Of a DNA stretch of 9,205 nucleotides, positions 1 through 6,018 are shown piece by piece. The DNA lies in NCBI GenBank assembly GCA_900321905.1, contig ONXZ01000053.1:1-9205 (forward strand), read 5' to 3'. The notes under the pieces were generated by a model. It was given only the letters and a program-made list of their open reading frames with translations, was not told the origin of the DNA and ran no database searches. Position 1 is the first letter of the stretch, and each line of letters begins with the position of its first letter. The position numbers and the translations under genes are program-made. This DNA is from an uncultured Eubacteriales bacterium (GTDB taxonomy: Bacteria; Bacillota; Clostridia; Oscillospirales; Acutalibacteraceae).

Positions 1-1337
1 CAAAGAACCATGAGCGCGAGGCTGCTATCATCGCGCAGGCAGGTAAGTTCGGCGCCGTAACAATCGCTACTAACATGGCTGGCCGTGGTACCGATATTAT
101 GCTCGGCGGTAACGCAGAGTTCCTTGCAAAGGCAGACCTCAAGAAGATGTCATTCACAAACGAGCAGATTGACGAGGCTACAGGCTTTGCCGAAACTGAC
201 GATGAAGATATCCTCAAGGCTCGCCAGAAGTTCATTGAACTCGAAGCAAAGTATAAAGAAGAAATTAAAGAAGAGGCTGACAAAGTTCGCGAAGCAGGCG
301 GTCTGTTCATTCTCGGTACAGAGCGTCACGACGCACGCCGTATCGACAACCAGTTGCGCGGACGTGCAGGTCGTCAGGGCGACCCGGGCGCAAGCCAGTT
401 CTATCTGTCCTGCGAGGACGACCTTATGCGTCTGTTCGGCGGCGACAGAATGCAACTTATGATGGCAAAACTCACTGATGATGAGGATATGCCAATCGAG
501 TCAAAGTTCATCTCAAAGACTGTTGAATCTTCACAGAAGAAGGTTGAGGGCAGAAACTTCGGTATCCGTAAGAATACCCTGCAGTACGATGACGTTATGA
601 ACCGTATGCGTGAACTTATCTACACGCAGCGTGACCAGGTTCTTGAGGGACTTGACCTTACAGAAACTATCCTCAAAATGCTCGACCAGAATATTGAGGA
701 GAATGTTAACAACTACCTGTCAGGCGAAACTAAGGACGACTGGAACGTTGACGGCCTGCGCGAAAAATATAAGTCATGGCTTATCTGCGATGATGACGAC
801 TTCAAAGATGTTGAGGACCTCAACCCTGTTGATGTTATTGAACTTCTCCAGAACAGAGGCAGAGAACGCCTTGACGAAAAGAAGAAGATTCTCGGCGACG
901 ATATGTTTGGCGAGTTCGAGCGTATGATTCTCCTTAGAAATGTTGATACTTACTGGATGGACCACATCGACGCTATGGAGGATCTCAAGAGAGGTATCCA
1001 CCTTCGTTCTTACGCACAGCGCGACCCGGTTGTTGCTTATCGTATGGAATCATATGATATGTTTGAAGAAATGACTGCTATGATTCGCGAGGATACGGCA
1101 AAGATGATGCTCACCCTTATGCCTCGCCATAAGGCTGACGTTCAGAGAAGGGCGGTTGCAAGAGTTACTGCTACATCTTCAAGCGAAACCGAGTCAAACG
1201 CTAAGCAGGTTACAGTCCGCAAGGAAAAGAAAATCGGTCCAAACGACCCATGTCCGTGCGGCAGCGGTAAAAAGTACAAAAAGTGCCACGGCGCACCGGG
1301 CTGCACCACACCGCTTGACAAGCCTATTGAGGACTAA
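1..1337 (+). CDS. secA: Protein translocase ATPase SecA, C-terminal part (5' end outside window)
   Basis: SecA is the cytoplasmic ATPase motor that drives unfolded preproteins through the SecYEG channel. The frame is open from base 3 and gives 444 residues; the N-terminal half lies outside the window. Visible landmarks in order: NHEREA and TIATNMAGRGTDI of the second nucleotide-binding domain (NBD2), then a charged insertion (AETDDEDILKARQKF), then ILGTERHDARRIDNQ and QLRGRAGRQGDPG (helicase motif VI with the arginine finger). The helical scaffold/wing region follows (QYDDVMN, YWMDHIDAMEDLKRGIHLRSY), then a basic linker. Near the end is the zinc-binding tail CPCGSGKKYKKCH, which in this family binds SecB or the ribosome/lipid surface. 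Fifteen residues follow the zinc tail. It ends in TAA and is followed directly by an intrinsic terminator. Identity is near certain; only the 5' boundary is unknown. Confidence 0.98.
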   Translation, partial: KNHEREAAIIAQAGKFGAVTIATNMAGRGTDIMLGGNAEFLAKADLKKMSFTNEQIDEATGFAETDDEDILKARQKFIELEAKYKEEIKEEADKVREAGGLFILGTERHDARRIDNQLRGRAGRQGDPGASQFYLSCEDDLMRLFGGDRMQLMMAKLTDDEDMPIESKFISKTVESSQKKVEGRNFGIRKNTLQYDDVMNRMRELIYTQRDQVLEGLDLTETILKMLDQNIEENVNNYLSGETKDDWNVDGLREKYKSWLICDDDDFKDVEDLNPVDVIELLQNRGRERLDEKKKILGDDMFGEFERMILLRNVDTYWMDHIDAMEDLKRGIHLRSYAQRDPVVAYRMESYDMFEEMTAMIREDTAKMMLTLMPRHKADVQRRAVARVTATSSSETESNAKQVTVRKEKKIGPNDPCPCGSGKKYKKCHGAPGCTTPLDKPIED

Positions 1338-1346
1338 TATAACAAC

Positions 1347-1375
1347 AAAACGCTTCCCAAATCGGGAAGCGTTTT
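1347..1375. terminator. Bidirectional intrinsic terminator between secA and the convergent minus-strand gene
   Basis: The stem CGCTTCCC (1351-1358) pairs perfectly with GGGAAGCG (1364-1371) around a 5-base loop. It is extended by AAAA (1347-1350) pairing with TTTT (1372-1375). On the plus strand it is followed by a T run; on the minus strand the A run supplies a U tract. It can therefore end secA and also stop transcripts from the convergent gene ending at 1437. Confidence 0.93.
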
Positions 1376-1382
1376 TTATCAT

Positions 1383-1410
1383 TGTAGGGAGCGCTGACCA
1401 CAGCGCTCCG
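1383..1410 (+). repeat. TGTAGGGAGCG palindromic repeat, copy 1
   Basis: TGTAGGGAGCG (1383-1393) begins a perfect 9-bp hairpin: GGAGCGCTG (1388-1396), loop ACCA, CAGCGCTCC (1401-1409). The same 11-base head recurs at 2402-2412 (minus) and 7701-7711 (plus). It sits between the secA terminator and the end of the convergent gene. It resembles the short palindromic intergenic repeats common in gut clostridia. It encodes no protein and lacks a T run of its own. Confidence 0.8.
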
Positions 1411-1436
1411 TGAGCGGGCATGGAAACCAGCCTTTT

Positions 1437-2360
1437 TTATTTTAATAAATCTTTTACAAATTTGTACTTCGGTTGTGCGCCTTTTTTGATATTTGCCAAA
1501 TAGTTGTCAACTGTGGCGGTGGGAACAATCTTGCCGTTATCATCTGTATAGATTCCGTCATCATAATAATATTTGCTGTATTTTGTGAGTTTTGTTTTGT
1601 CTTTAGGCAGTTTGTCAAACTGATGCTGCCACACATTATACCCGCCGTGGAAATAGGTGTAAACCGTCTTTCCGTAAACTGTAATAATCATTCTGCCATA
1701 TTGACCGTAAACAAAGCAAAGTTTACCGGCGCTTACGGTGAAAATACCGTATACACCGTAATCATCACCGAGTATTAATTCATCAATACCGTTGCTATCT
1801 AAATCCGTAAATCCGTACGTCAGTTCGTTATAGCGTGTATATGCGCCGACGTCATATGAGTTCCAAGCACAGAAAAAATCAAAGGCGTTTTTAGAAAGAT
1901 TTTTCTTTGCGCTTGCCTAGTCAGTAGCCTTGCCGCTCTTTGCAGCGTTGTAAATTTCTTTAATCAATTTGTTATAACGCTCGTCCATTTTGTTGTTGGT
2001 GGTAGTCTTTTTGACCTTTGACCACTTGGAATATTTTGTTTTTTTGCCGCTCTTTTTATATGTGCGCACTTTGAAGTAGTATGTCTTTTTGTGGCCGAGT
2101 TTCATCAGGCGCGCCATAGTTTTTGACGAGCCTTTGAGCGTTTTTGTCTTTGCGCTCTTGAACTTCTTGTTTGTGGAGTATTTAATCTGATAGCCTGATA
2201 CTTTGCTGTTCTTTTTAACAAAAACTTTAATCTGTCTTTTGTACGGTGCAAGTTTTGTAATGCTCGTTTTAGGCACAGCGGCAAACGCCTCCGTGCTCAC
2301 CGCCGCCATAGTGGTGAACAGCATTGTTATTGCGAGTAAAACGGATAATACTTTTTTCAT
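1437..2360 (-). pseudogene. Secreted Fn3-domain protein interrupted by one in-frame TAG
   Basis: One minus-strand frame of 307 codons runs from ATG at 2360 to TAA at 1437-1439, broken only by TAG at 1917-1919 (codon 148). The start is set by AGAGG about 9 bases upstream; GTG at 2369 would place that site too close. Residues 1-27 form a signal peptide with cleavage likely after AFA. Residues about 30-120 resemble the Lys/Tyr-rich fibronectin-III-like module of secreted clostridial proteins (VSGYQIKYSTNKKFKSAKTK, YYFKVRTYK, YSKWSKVKK). A helical stretch follows (DERYNKLIKEIYNAA). After the TAG, coding character continues for 159 codons with an acidic DLDSNGIDELILGDD motif, like calcium-binding or FG-GAP-type loops. 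The downstream part has its only early ATG at 1691 and no ribosome binding site there, so it is not a separate gene. It may be a recent nonsense pseudogene, a readthrough product or a sequencing error. If the stop is real, a 147-residue secreted Fn3 protein remains. Confidence 0.75.
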
Positions 2361-2385
2361 AAATTTCACCCTCTAATAAATATTA

Positions 2386-2412
2386 AGGGAGCGTCGGAAG
2401 ACGCTCCCTACA
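2386..2412 (-). repeat. TGTAGGGAGCG palindromic repeat, copy 2
   Basis: The hairpin GGGAGCGTC (2387-2395), loop GGAA, GACGCTCCC (2400-2408) is perfect over 9 bp. Read on the minus strand it starts with the same TGTAGGGAGCG head as copies 1 and 3. It lies between the stop of ddh and the start of the interrupted Fn3 gene, both on the minus strand. No strong U tract follows on the minus strand (TTAAT), so it is a weak terminator at best. It could instead be an mRNA-processing or stability hairpin if the two genes are co-transcribed. Confidence 0.78.
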
Positions 2413-2424
2413 TTTTTACATTGC

Positions 2425-3402
2425 TTACAGATAATGTGCGCGGAGTTCGTCGCCTGATTTTGCAGAAAGATAAGCAGGTGCGATGTCAAACACAGTCTTT
2501 GCACCGCTCTGACCCTCTTTGTTGAGTTTGTAGGACGCTCTTGCGTATGCAACGATTACCGAGCCTGTGAACTCAGGATTTGAGTCGAGGCTGAGGCTGT
2601 ATTCAATAACGTGCTTTGTGCCTTCGCTCGTTGTGCCTGAATAGATTACAGAGCCGCCGTGCGGAAGTCCGCTGTGGTCGCGAGCCATTTCCTCTGCTGT
2701 GATAAAGTGAACGGTTGTATCGTAGTCCGCAAAGTAGTTAGGCATTGTCACAATTTCCTTTTCAATGCGTGCAAGGTCAGCGCCCTCCTCAGCAACAACA
2801 AAGCACTCTCTTGTGTGCTTTTCACGCGTGGTGAGTTCCGGGTCTGCGCCGCTTCTTACCTTGTCGAGCGCAGCAGGCACAGGGATTGTGTACTGACGGC
2901 AGTCAACAACGCCGTCAATACGTCTTACAGCGTCGCTGTGACCCTGACTAACGCCCTTGCCCCAGAAAGTGTAATCCTTGCCGTCGGGCAAAACACAGGT
3001 CGAATAAAGTCTGTTGATTGAGAACATACCCGGGTCCCAGCCGCAGGAAATAATGCCGATTTTGCCGGCGGCCTTAGCCGCTTTGTCAACGTTTGCAAAA
3101 TGCACAGGAATATTTGCGTGCGTGTCAAACGAATCAATTACATTATACATTGCAGCAAATTTTGGAGTCATCTCCGGCAAGTCCGTTGCGCTGCCGCCGC
3201 AGATGATAAGCACGTCAATATCTTCCTTGCCGTCCTCGAGCACGCTGACGCTTTTTACTGCTGCGCCGCTTGCAACAGTAAGCGATTCAGGCGCGCGCCT
3301 TGTGTAAACGGCAACAAGTTCCATGTCGTCGTTCTTTTTGATAGCCGCTTCAACGCCTTTGCCAAGATTGCCGTAACCTAAAATACCGATTTTAATGCTC
3401 AT
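2425..3402 (-). CDS. ddh: meso-Diaminopimelate D-dehydrogenase
   Basis: This NADPH-dependent cytoplasmic enzyme (EC 1.4.1.16) interconverts L-tetrahydrodipicolinate plus ammonia and meso-diaminopimelate. It is the one-step branch of lysine and peptidoglycan precursor synthesis. The 325-residue length fits the family (about 320-326). Visible features are a Rossmann loop GILGYGNLGKG near residues 7-16, then SCGWDPGMFSINRLY (119-133), WGKGVSQGHSDAVRRI (147-162), TMPNYF (219-224), HSGLPHGG (243-250) and QSGAKTVFDIAP (298-309). All are characteristic of Ddh and not of the DapB or DapF routes. The start MSIKIGILG is chosen because AAGGAGG (3411-3417) sits 8 bases upstream. A longer in-frame extension to 3555 crosses a promoter and a terminator and is rejected. 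It has its own promoter (3434-3462). Confidence 0.96.
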   Translation of the reverse strand: MSIKIGILGYGNLGKGVEAAIKKNDDMELVAVYTRRAPESLTVASGAAVKSVSVLEDGKEDIDVLIICGGSATDLPEMTPKFAAMYNVIDSFDTHANIPVHFANVDKAAKAAGKIGIISCGWDPGMFSINRLYSTCVLPDGKDYTFWGKGVSQGHSDAVRRIDGVVDCRQYTIPVPAALDKVRSGADPELTTREKHTRECFVVAEEGADLARIEKEIVTMPNYFADYDTTVHFITAEEMARDHSGLPHGGSVIYSGTTSEGTKHVIEYSLSLDSNPEFTGSVIVAYARASYKLNKEGQSGAKTVFDIAPAYLSAKSGDELRAHYL

Positions 3403-3433
3403 TTTTTTGTCCTCCTTAAACATTAACAATACT

Positions 3434-3462
3434 ATTATATATAATGTAATAAAATTTTTCAA
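3434..3462 (-). promoter_or_regulatory. Sigma-A promoter of ddh
   Basis: On the minus strand, TTGAAA (3457-3462), a 17-base spacer and TATAAT (3434-3439) form a near-consensus promoter. The expected start near 3427 leaves a 5'UTR of about 25 bases with AAGGAGG at 3411-3417. The leader is too short for a riboswitch, so no lysine element regulates ddh here. Confidence 0.85.
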
Positions 3463-3499
3463 CAAAAAAATAAAAAAGTAGGGAGGATTTAACCCTCCC
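3463..3499 (-). terminator. Intrinsic terminator of the ferritin-like gene
   Basis: On the minus strand, GGGAGG (3494-3499) pairs with CCTCCC (3481-3486) across a 7-base loop and is followed by TACTTTTTTATTTTTTTG. It starts a few bases after the stop at 3506 and ends just before the ddh -35 box. The two minus-strand genes are therefore separate transcription units packed tightly together. Confidence 0.85.
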
Positions 3500-3505
3500 A
3501 TTAAG

Positions 3506-3955
3506 TTAAAGATATTGTCTGATGTCATTTGTGAGGTCAAGTTCCGACTTAACAAGCCTTTCGCAGATATCGCGCGACTTGCTGTCGGCGCTCTTGTACT
3601 GGTTAAAATAGCGCGACAGCGACTTAACTCCCATATTGCAGCCGTCCGTCATAAGGTCGGCAATTGTGGAGTCGCTCGGGTCAGTCATAAGTTTTGCGTT
3701 AGTCTTGACCCAACTCATACCCTTTGCCATCGGATTTGGATTTTTGCCCTCGTCAGAGTGAAGGTCAAGCAGTTCGCCAACTTCCGCACCAAGTTTTTCG
3801 TGCTGTGCGCGGCAGTCAGAAAGCAGCATTTTAAAGTCGGGGTTTTTAACGCTGTTTATCACTTCGTTAATCGAATCAACGCCCATTTTAATACCTGCGT
3901 CACACTCGCGAAGGAGTTTAACTGTGTCGCCGTCTTTTCCTACATATTCCTGCAT
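3506..3955 (-). CDS. Predicted four-helix ferritin-like protein (DUF2383/PA2169-like)
   Basis: The protein has 149 residues, with no signal peptide or membrane segment, so it is probably cytoplasmic. It reads as four amphipathic helices: about 8-36 (TVKLLRECDAGIKMGVDSIN), 38-66 (PDFKMLLSDCRAQHEKLGAEV), 76-120 and 122-148. The helix-2 His-Glu pair (AQHEKLG, 51-55) and Glu/His residues nearby recall ferritin-like folds. The overall pattern matches what I know of the DUF2383/PA2169 family, whose biochemical role is not established. A metal-binding or stress role is only inference. The start MQEYVGK is chosen because AAGGTGG lies 7 bases upstream of ATG at 3953-3955; the longer extension to 4024 has no such site. 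A weak promoter is possible (AAGCAA complement at 4000-4005, GTAATA complement at 3978-3983, spacer 16). It lies downstream of a tRNA and ends in its own terminator. Confidence 0.7.
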   Translation of the reverse strand: MQEYVGKDGDTVKLLRECDAGIKMGVDSINEVINSVKNPDFKMLLSDCRAQHEKLGAEVGELLDLHSDEGKNPNPMAKGMSWVKTNAKLMTDPSDSTIADLMTDGCNMGVKSLSRYFNQYKSADSKSRDICERLVKSELDLTNDIRQYL

Positions 3956-4026
3956 AATATTACCACCTTTGTATTTAGTAATAATAGTATTAGCAGTAAA
4001 AGCAATTTTATAACAGTTTTGCAATC

Positions 4027-4059
4027 AAAAAGAACACACCGCAAGGGTGTGTTCTTTTT
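4027..4059. terminator. Perfect 14-bp intrinsic terminator after tRNA-Arg
   Basis: AAAAAGAACACACC (4027-4040), loop GCAAG, GGTGTGTTCTTTTT (4046-4059) is a perfect 14-bp inverted repeat with A/T ends, usable in both orientations. On the minus strand the stem begins at the final A of the tRNA CCA end. The tRNA 3' trailer is therefore the terminator itself, with essentially no spacer. Confidence 0.92.
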
Positions 4060-4135
4060 GGCGTCCCAGAAGGGAGTCGAACCCCCGACCTTTCGCTTAG
4101 GAGGCGAACGCTCTATCCAACTGAGCTACTGAGAC
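4059..4135 (-). tRNA. tRNA-Arg (anticodon CCU)
   Basis: On the minus strand the cloverleaf is complete. The acceptor 5' arm GTCTCAG pairs with CTGGGAC (one G-U). The D arm is AGCTCAGTTGGATAGAGC. The anticodon stem TTCGC/GCGAA encloses loop CTCCTAA, giving anticodon CCU for AGG codons. The T arm is GTCGGGGGTTCGACTCCC-like. The discriminator is G (4062), and CCA is encoded at 4061-4059. The gene is 77 bases long including CCA. A consensus promoter lies 12 bases upstream and a strong terminator follows directly, so it is a single-gene unit. Confidence 0.96.
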
Positions 4136-4146
4136 ATCGCTCATAT

Positions 4147-4175
4147 ATTATATAAGCAATTGAAACTTTTGTCAA
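4147..4175 (-). promoter_or_regulatory. Consensus sigma-A promoter of tRNA-Arg
   Basis: On the minus strand, TTGACA (4170-4175), a 17-base spacer and TATAAT (4147-4152) match the consensus at every position. Transcription should start about 5 bases before the mature tRNA (around 4140). Such a strong promoter is typical of stable RNA genes. Confidence 0.93.
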
Positions 4176-4524
4176 TTATTAATTATAATATATAAATTAT
4201 ATCATATATATGTAACTGAAGGTGTGTTTTGGGGTTTACATAATGCAAAAAGTGTAAAAATTCATAACTCTCCTACATCTTGAAATGGGTGCGGCAATGT
4301 TCAAATGGGTTAACAAGATGTTGTATTTTAGCAAAAAAAACTTAAAAAAAGGTTACAAAACCGCATTTGTTTGTAGGCTATTTTTAATATTTTAACAAAA
4401 TTTCACTTTAGCGCTTTAGCAATGTAGCGCGTAAAACCACAACATTTAGTTGACTGTTGGTGAATTAGCACAAATTTAATTGGGCAACATATACATATTG
4501 CACAAAAACTAATCATATAATAAA
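4176..4524. other. Gene-free AT-rich divergent intergenic region with small repeats
   Basis: I see no credible reading frame here. It contains: TTTACA (4235-4240) with TGTAAA (4253-4258) as a 6-bp inverted repeat; ACATCTTG (4275-4282) with CAAGATGT (4314-4321), an 8-bp inverted repeat enclosing two direct copies of AAATGGGT (4283-4290 and 4303-4310, 20 bases apart); GCGCT/AGCGC (4411-4415, 4426-4430); and the left part of the GCACAAA motif set. No riboswitch class that I can recognise is present. It may hold regulatory sites for the G5/3D gene or an unannotated small RNA. Confidence 0.55.
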
Positions 4525-4548
4525 TTGACAAGTTAGTTATTTGTGCTA
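4466..4548. promoter_or_regulatory. GCACAAA inverted repeats around the G5/3D promoter (possible operator)
   Basis: TAGCACAAAT (4466-4475) and ATTTGTGCTA (4539-4548) are a perfect 10-bp inverted repeat. The right arm lies in the spacer and touches the first bases of the -10 box (4547-4552). A third GCACAAA is at 4500-4506. The placement suits a regulator that blocks RNA polymerase or loops DNA. The regulator is unknown, and AT-rich sequence makes chance matches more likely. Confidence 0.45.
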
Positions 4549-4552
4549 TAAT
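4525..4552 (+). promoter_or_regulatory. Consensus sigma-A promoter of the G5/3D gene
   Basis: TTGACA (4525-4530), a 16-base spacer and TATAAT (4547-4552) match both consensus hexamers exactly. The expected start near 4559 gives a 5'UTR of about 50 bases. The ribosome binding site AAAGGAG lies at 4596-4602, 6 bases before ATG at 4609. Confidence 0.92.
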
Positions 4553-4563
4553 GGCGGCGCATT

Positions 4564-4589
4564 GGGCGACATGCGGTAATCAGTCGTCC
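4564..4589 (+). promoter_or_regulatory. 5'UTR hairpin upstream of the ribosome binding site
   Basis: GGGCGAC (4564-4570) pairs with GTCGTCC (4583-4589), 7 bp with one G-U, around a 12-base loop. It lies close to the predicted 5' end of the mRNA and 6 bases before the AAAGGAG. It could stabilise the mRNA or tune translation. There is no U tract, so it is not an attenuator. Confidence 0.5.
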
Positions 4590-4608
4590 GAAAGTAAAGG
4601 AGATAGAA

Positions 4609-5913
4609 ATGAAAAAGCCAAGTAACGTTGCGGTTAAGTCAAGAACAAAAAAACTTATCGCAACAGCAATTGCAACATTAGTCGTTATTGCAGTGTTTAC
4701 AAGCACAGTATTTGCTGATTCATTCGGTAAATATAATGTAACAATAGTTGACGGTGGCGCTAAAACAACAATTGCAACGACAGCGAAGGAACCTATCGAA
4801 GTTTTAAAAACAGCAGGCATTACACTTGCCTCAGATGATAAAATGGACATCACTGCATTTGCAGGCGGCGAGGGCGGCACAATCGTGATTAAACGCCTTA
4901 ACACCGTTAACGTTAAGTTTGACGGCAAAGTGCAGACATACGATGTTTACGCACCGACTGTCGGTGAAGCAATTAAAGAAATCGGTCTTACTGTTACTGA
5001 CGAGACTGCTACAAACTACAAGTTCAGCGACCTCGTTAAAGACGGTATGGTTATCGAAATCAAAGACGCACCGTCCGTAACACTCACAATCGGCAACGAA
5101 TCTGTAAAGTATGCTAAAACAAGCGGCACCGTAAGAGAGTTAGTCGAACTTGCAGGCGAAAAACTTACTAAGTATGACTATACAGAGCCTGCGCTTGACA
5201 CAAACCTTAAAGCAGGCATGACGGTTAAACTTTTCAAAGTAGTTTACCTTACAGAAACAAGAAATGAAAAAATTAAGTTTAAGACTGTTGAAAAAGAAGA
5301 CAGCGAACTTGACGAAGGCAAAACCGAGGTAATCACCGAGGGCAAAAACGGCAGCAAAGACGTAACATATGAAGTTAAGTATGTCAACGGCAAGGCTACC
5401 AAAAAGACAGCGCTCAAAGAGGTTGTTAAGTCAAAGGCTACTGCCGAGGTCGTAAAAGTCGGCACAAAGCCTGTAGTTCTTATGCCAAATACCTCGTCTT
5501 CTTCAACATCAGCAAAGTCAAGCAAATCAAGCAAGACTTCAAAGAAGTCGTCCAGCAGTGTTAAACCTAACGGCGTTAAGTCTTACAACGGCGTTTCAGT
5601 CGGTCAGGTTATCGAAGGCAGTTACACACGTTACTGCATGTGCGCACAGTGCTGCGGCGTTGAAACAGGCGTTACAGCAAGCGGCAAGAGAGTATATTAC
5701 AATATGCCTGACCCACACTATGTTGCGCTTAACTGGCTTCCTATGGGTTCTGTAATCAAACTCAACGGTATTGAATACACAGTTGTTGACCGTGGCGGCG
5801 GAGGACTTTCCTCAGTAGGTAAGGTTGACGTATTCACACCGGAAGGACACGCGGCTTGCTTCCGTCTTGGTTGCGGCGCATGCACAATCGAGATTGTAAG
5901 AATCGGTTGGTAA
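4609..5913 (+). CDS. Exported cell-wall protein: three DUF348 repeats, G5 domain, 3D domain (YabE-like)
   Basis: The 434-residue protein has a basic N-terminus and a hydrophobic segment (residues 16-36, ending TSTVFA|DS), so it is exported or membrane-anchored. DUF348 ubiquitin-like repeats occupy about 41-96, 97-153 and 156-208. A G5 domain follows at about 212-288 (ETRNEKIKFKTVEKED, EGKNGSKDVTYEVKYVNGK), then a Ser/Lys-rich linker (295-320) and a C-terminal 3D domain (338-434). This order matches Bacillus YabE and other Rpf-like cell-wall remodelling proteins, which act on peptidoglycan; there is no lysozyme-like Rpf domain. In the 3D domain, Asp394 (VVDRGG) and Asp407 (KVDVF) are visible. 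The usual first Asp (AVDPSVIPLG-type) aligns with Asn375 (VALNWLPMG). Seven cysteines lie in it: 343, 345, 348, 349, 417, 422, 425. It is a single-gene unit with a strong promoter and its own terminator. Activity on glycan strands is inference. Confidence 0.9.
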   Translation: MKKPSNVAVKSRTKKLIATAIATLVVIAVFTSTVFADSFGKYNVTIVDGGAKTTIATTAKEPIEVLKTAGITLASDDKMDITAFAGGEGGTIVIKRLNTVNVKFDGKVQTYDVYAPTVGEAIKEIGLTVTDETATNYKFSDLVKDGMVIEIKDAPSVTLTIGNESVKYAKTSGTVRELVELAGEKLTKYDYTEPALDTNLKAGMTVKLFKVVYLTETRNEKIKFKTVEKEDSELDEGKTEVITEGKNGSKDVTYEVKYVNGKATKKTALKEVVKSKATAEVVKVGTKPVVLMPNTSSSSTSAKSSKSSKTSKKSSSSVKPNGVKSYNGVSVGQVIEGSYTRYCMCAQCCGVETGVTASGKRVYYNMPDPHYVALNWLPMGSVIKLNGIEYTVVDRGGGGLSSVGKVDVFTPEGHAACFRLGCGACTIEIVRIGW

Positions 5914-5923
5914 ATTAAGTATT

Positions 5924-5954
5924 AAAATGCAATGCAAAGGGCATTGCATTTTTT
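5924..5954 (+). terminator. Intrinsic terminator of the G5/3D gene
   Basis: AAAATGCAATGC (5924-5935), loop AAAGG, GCATTGCATTTT (5941-5952) is a perfect 12-bp stem running into a T run. It lies 11 bases after the TAA stop and immediately before the next promoter. Confidence 0.94.
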
Positions 5955-5956
5955 AT

Positions 5957-5985
5957 TTGACTAATATATAAAATAATGTTATTAT
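5957..5985 (+). promoter_or_regulatory. Sigma-A promoter of the DAHP synthase-exonuclease unit
   Basis: TTGACT (5957-5962), a 17-base spacer and TATTAT (5980-5985) form a good promoter directly after the preceding terminator. The predicted start near 5992 leaves a leader of about 27 bases with AAGAGG (6005-6010) 8 bases before ATG. That leader is too short for a T-box or a leader-peptide attenuator. Confidence 0.8.
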
Positions 5986-6018
5986 ACATATCAACAAACT
6001 GTAAAAGAGGTAGAAACT

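Noticed and set aside
1437..1691. Independent 84-residue gene
   Set aside because: The frame continues upstream without a break to the TAG at 1917, and no ribosome binding site precedes ATG at 1691. It is the tail of the interrupted Fn3 gene.
2367..2369. GTG start for the Fn3 protein
   Set aside because: The AGAGG site would sit almost on top of it. ATG at 2358-2360 has proper spacing and gives a normal signal peptide.
3515..4132. 205-codon plus-strand open frame
   Set aside because: It runs antisense through the ferritin-like gene, a terminator and the tRNA-Arg gene. It has no ribosome binding site or recognisable domain; it is a shadow frame.
4176..4608. c-di-AMP (ydaO-type) riboswitch in front of the wall protein
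   Set aside because: Such riboswitches often precede wall hydrolase genes, so I looked. The consensus promoter at 4525-4552 leaves only about 50 bases of leader, and I see no conserved core motifs upstream.
4200..4608. WalR-type box (two TGTWAH motifs 5 bases apart) upstream of the wall gene
   Set aside because: TGTAA-like words occur (for example near 4211 and 4253), but no pair has the required spacing and orientation.
5986..6018. T-box or tryptophan/tyrosine leader before the DAHP synthase
   Set aside because: The predicted leader is about 27 bases, too short for either. No specifier loop or leader peptide is visible.
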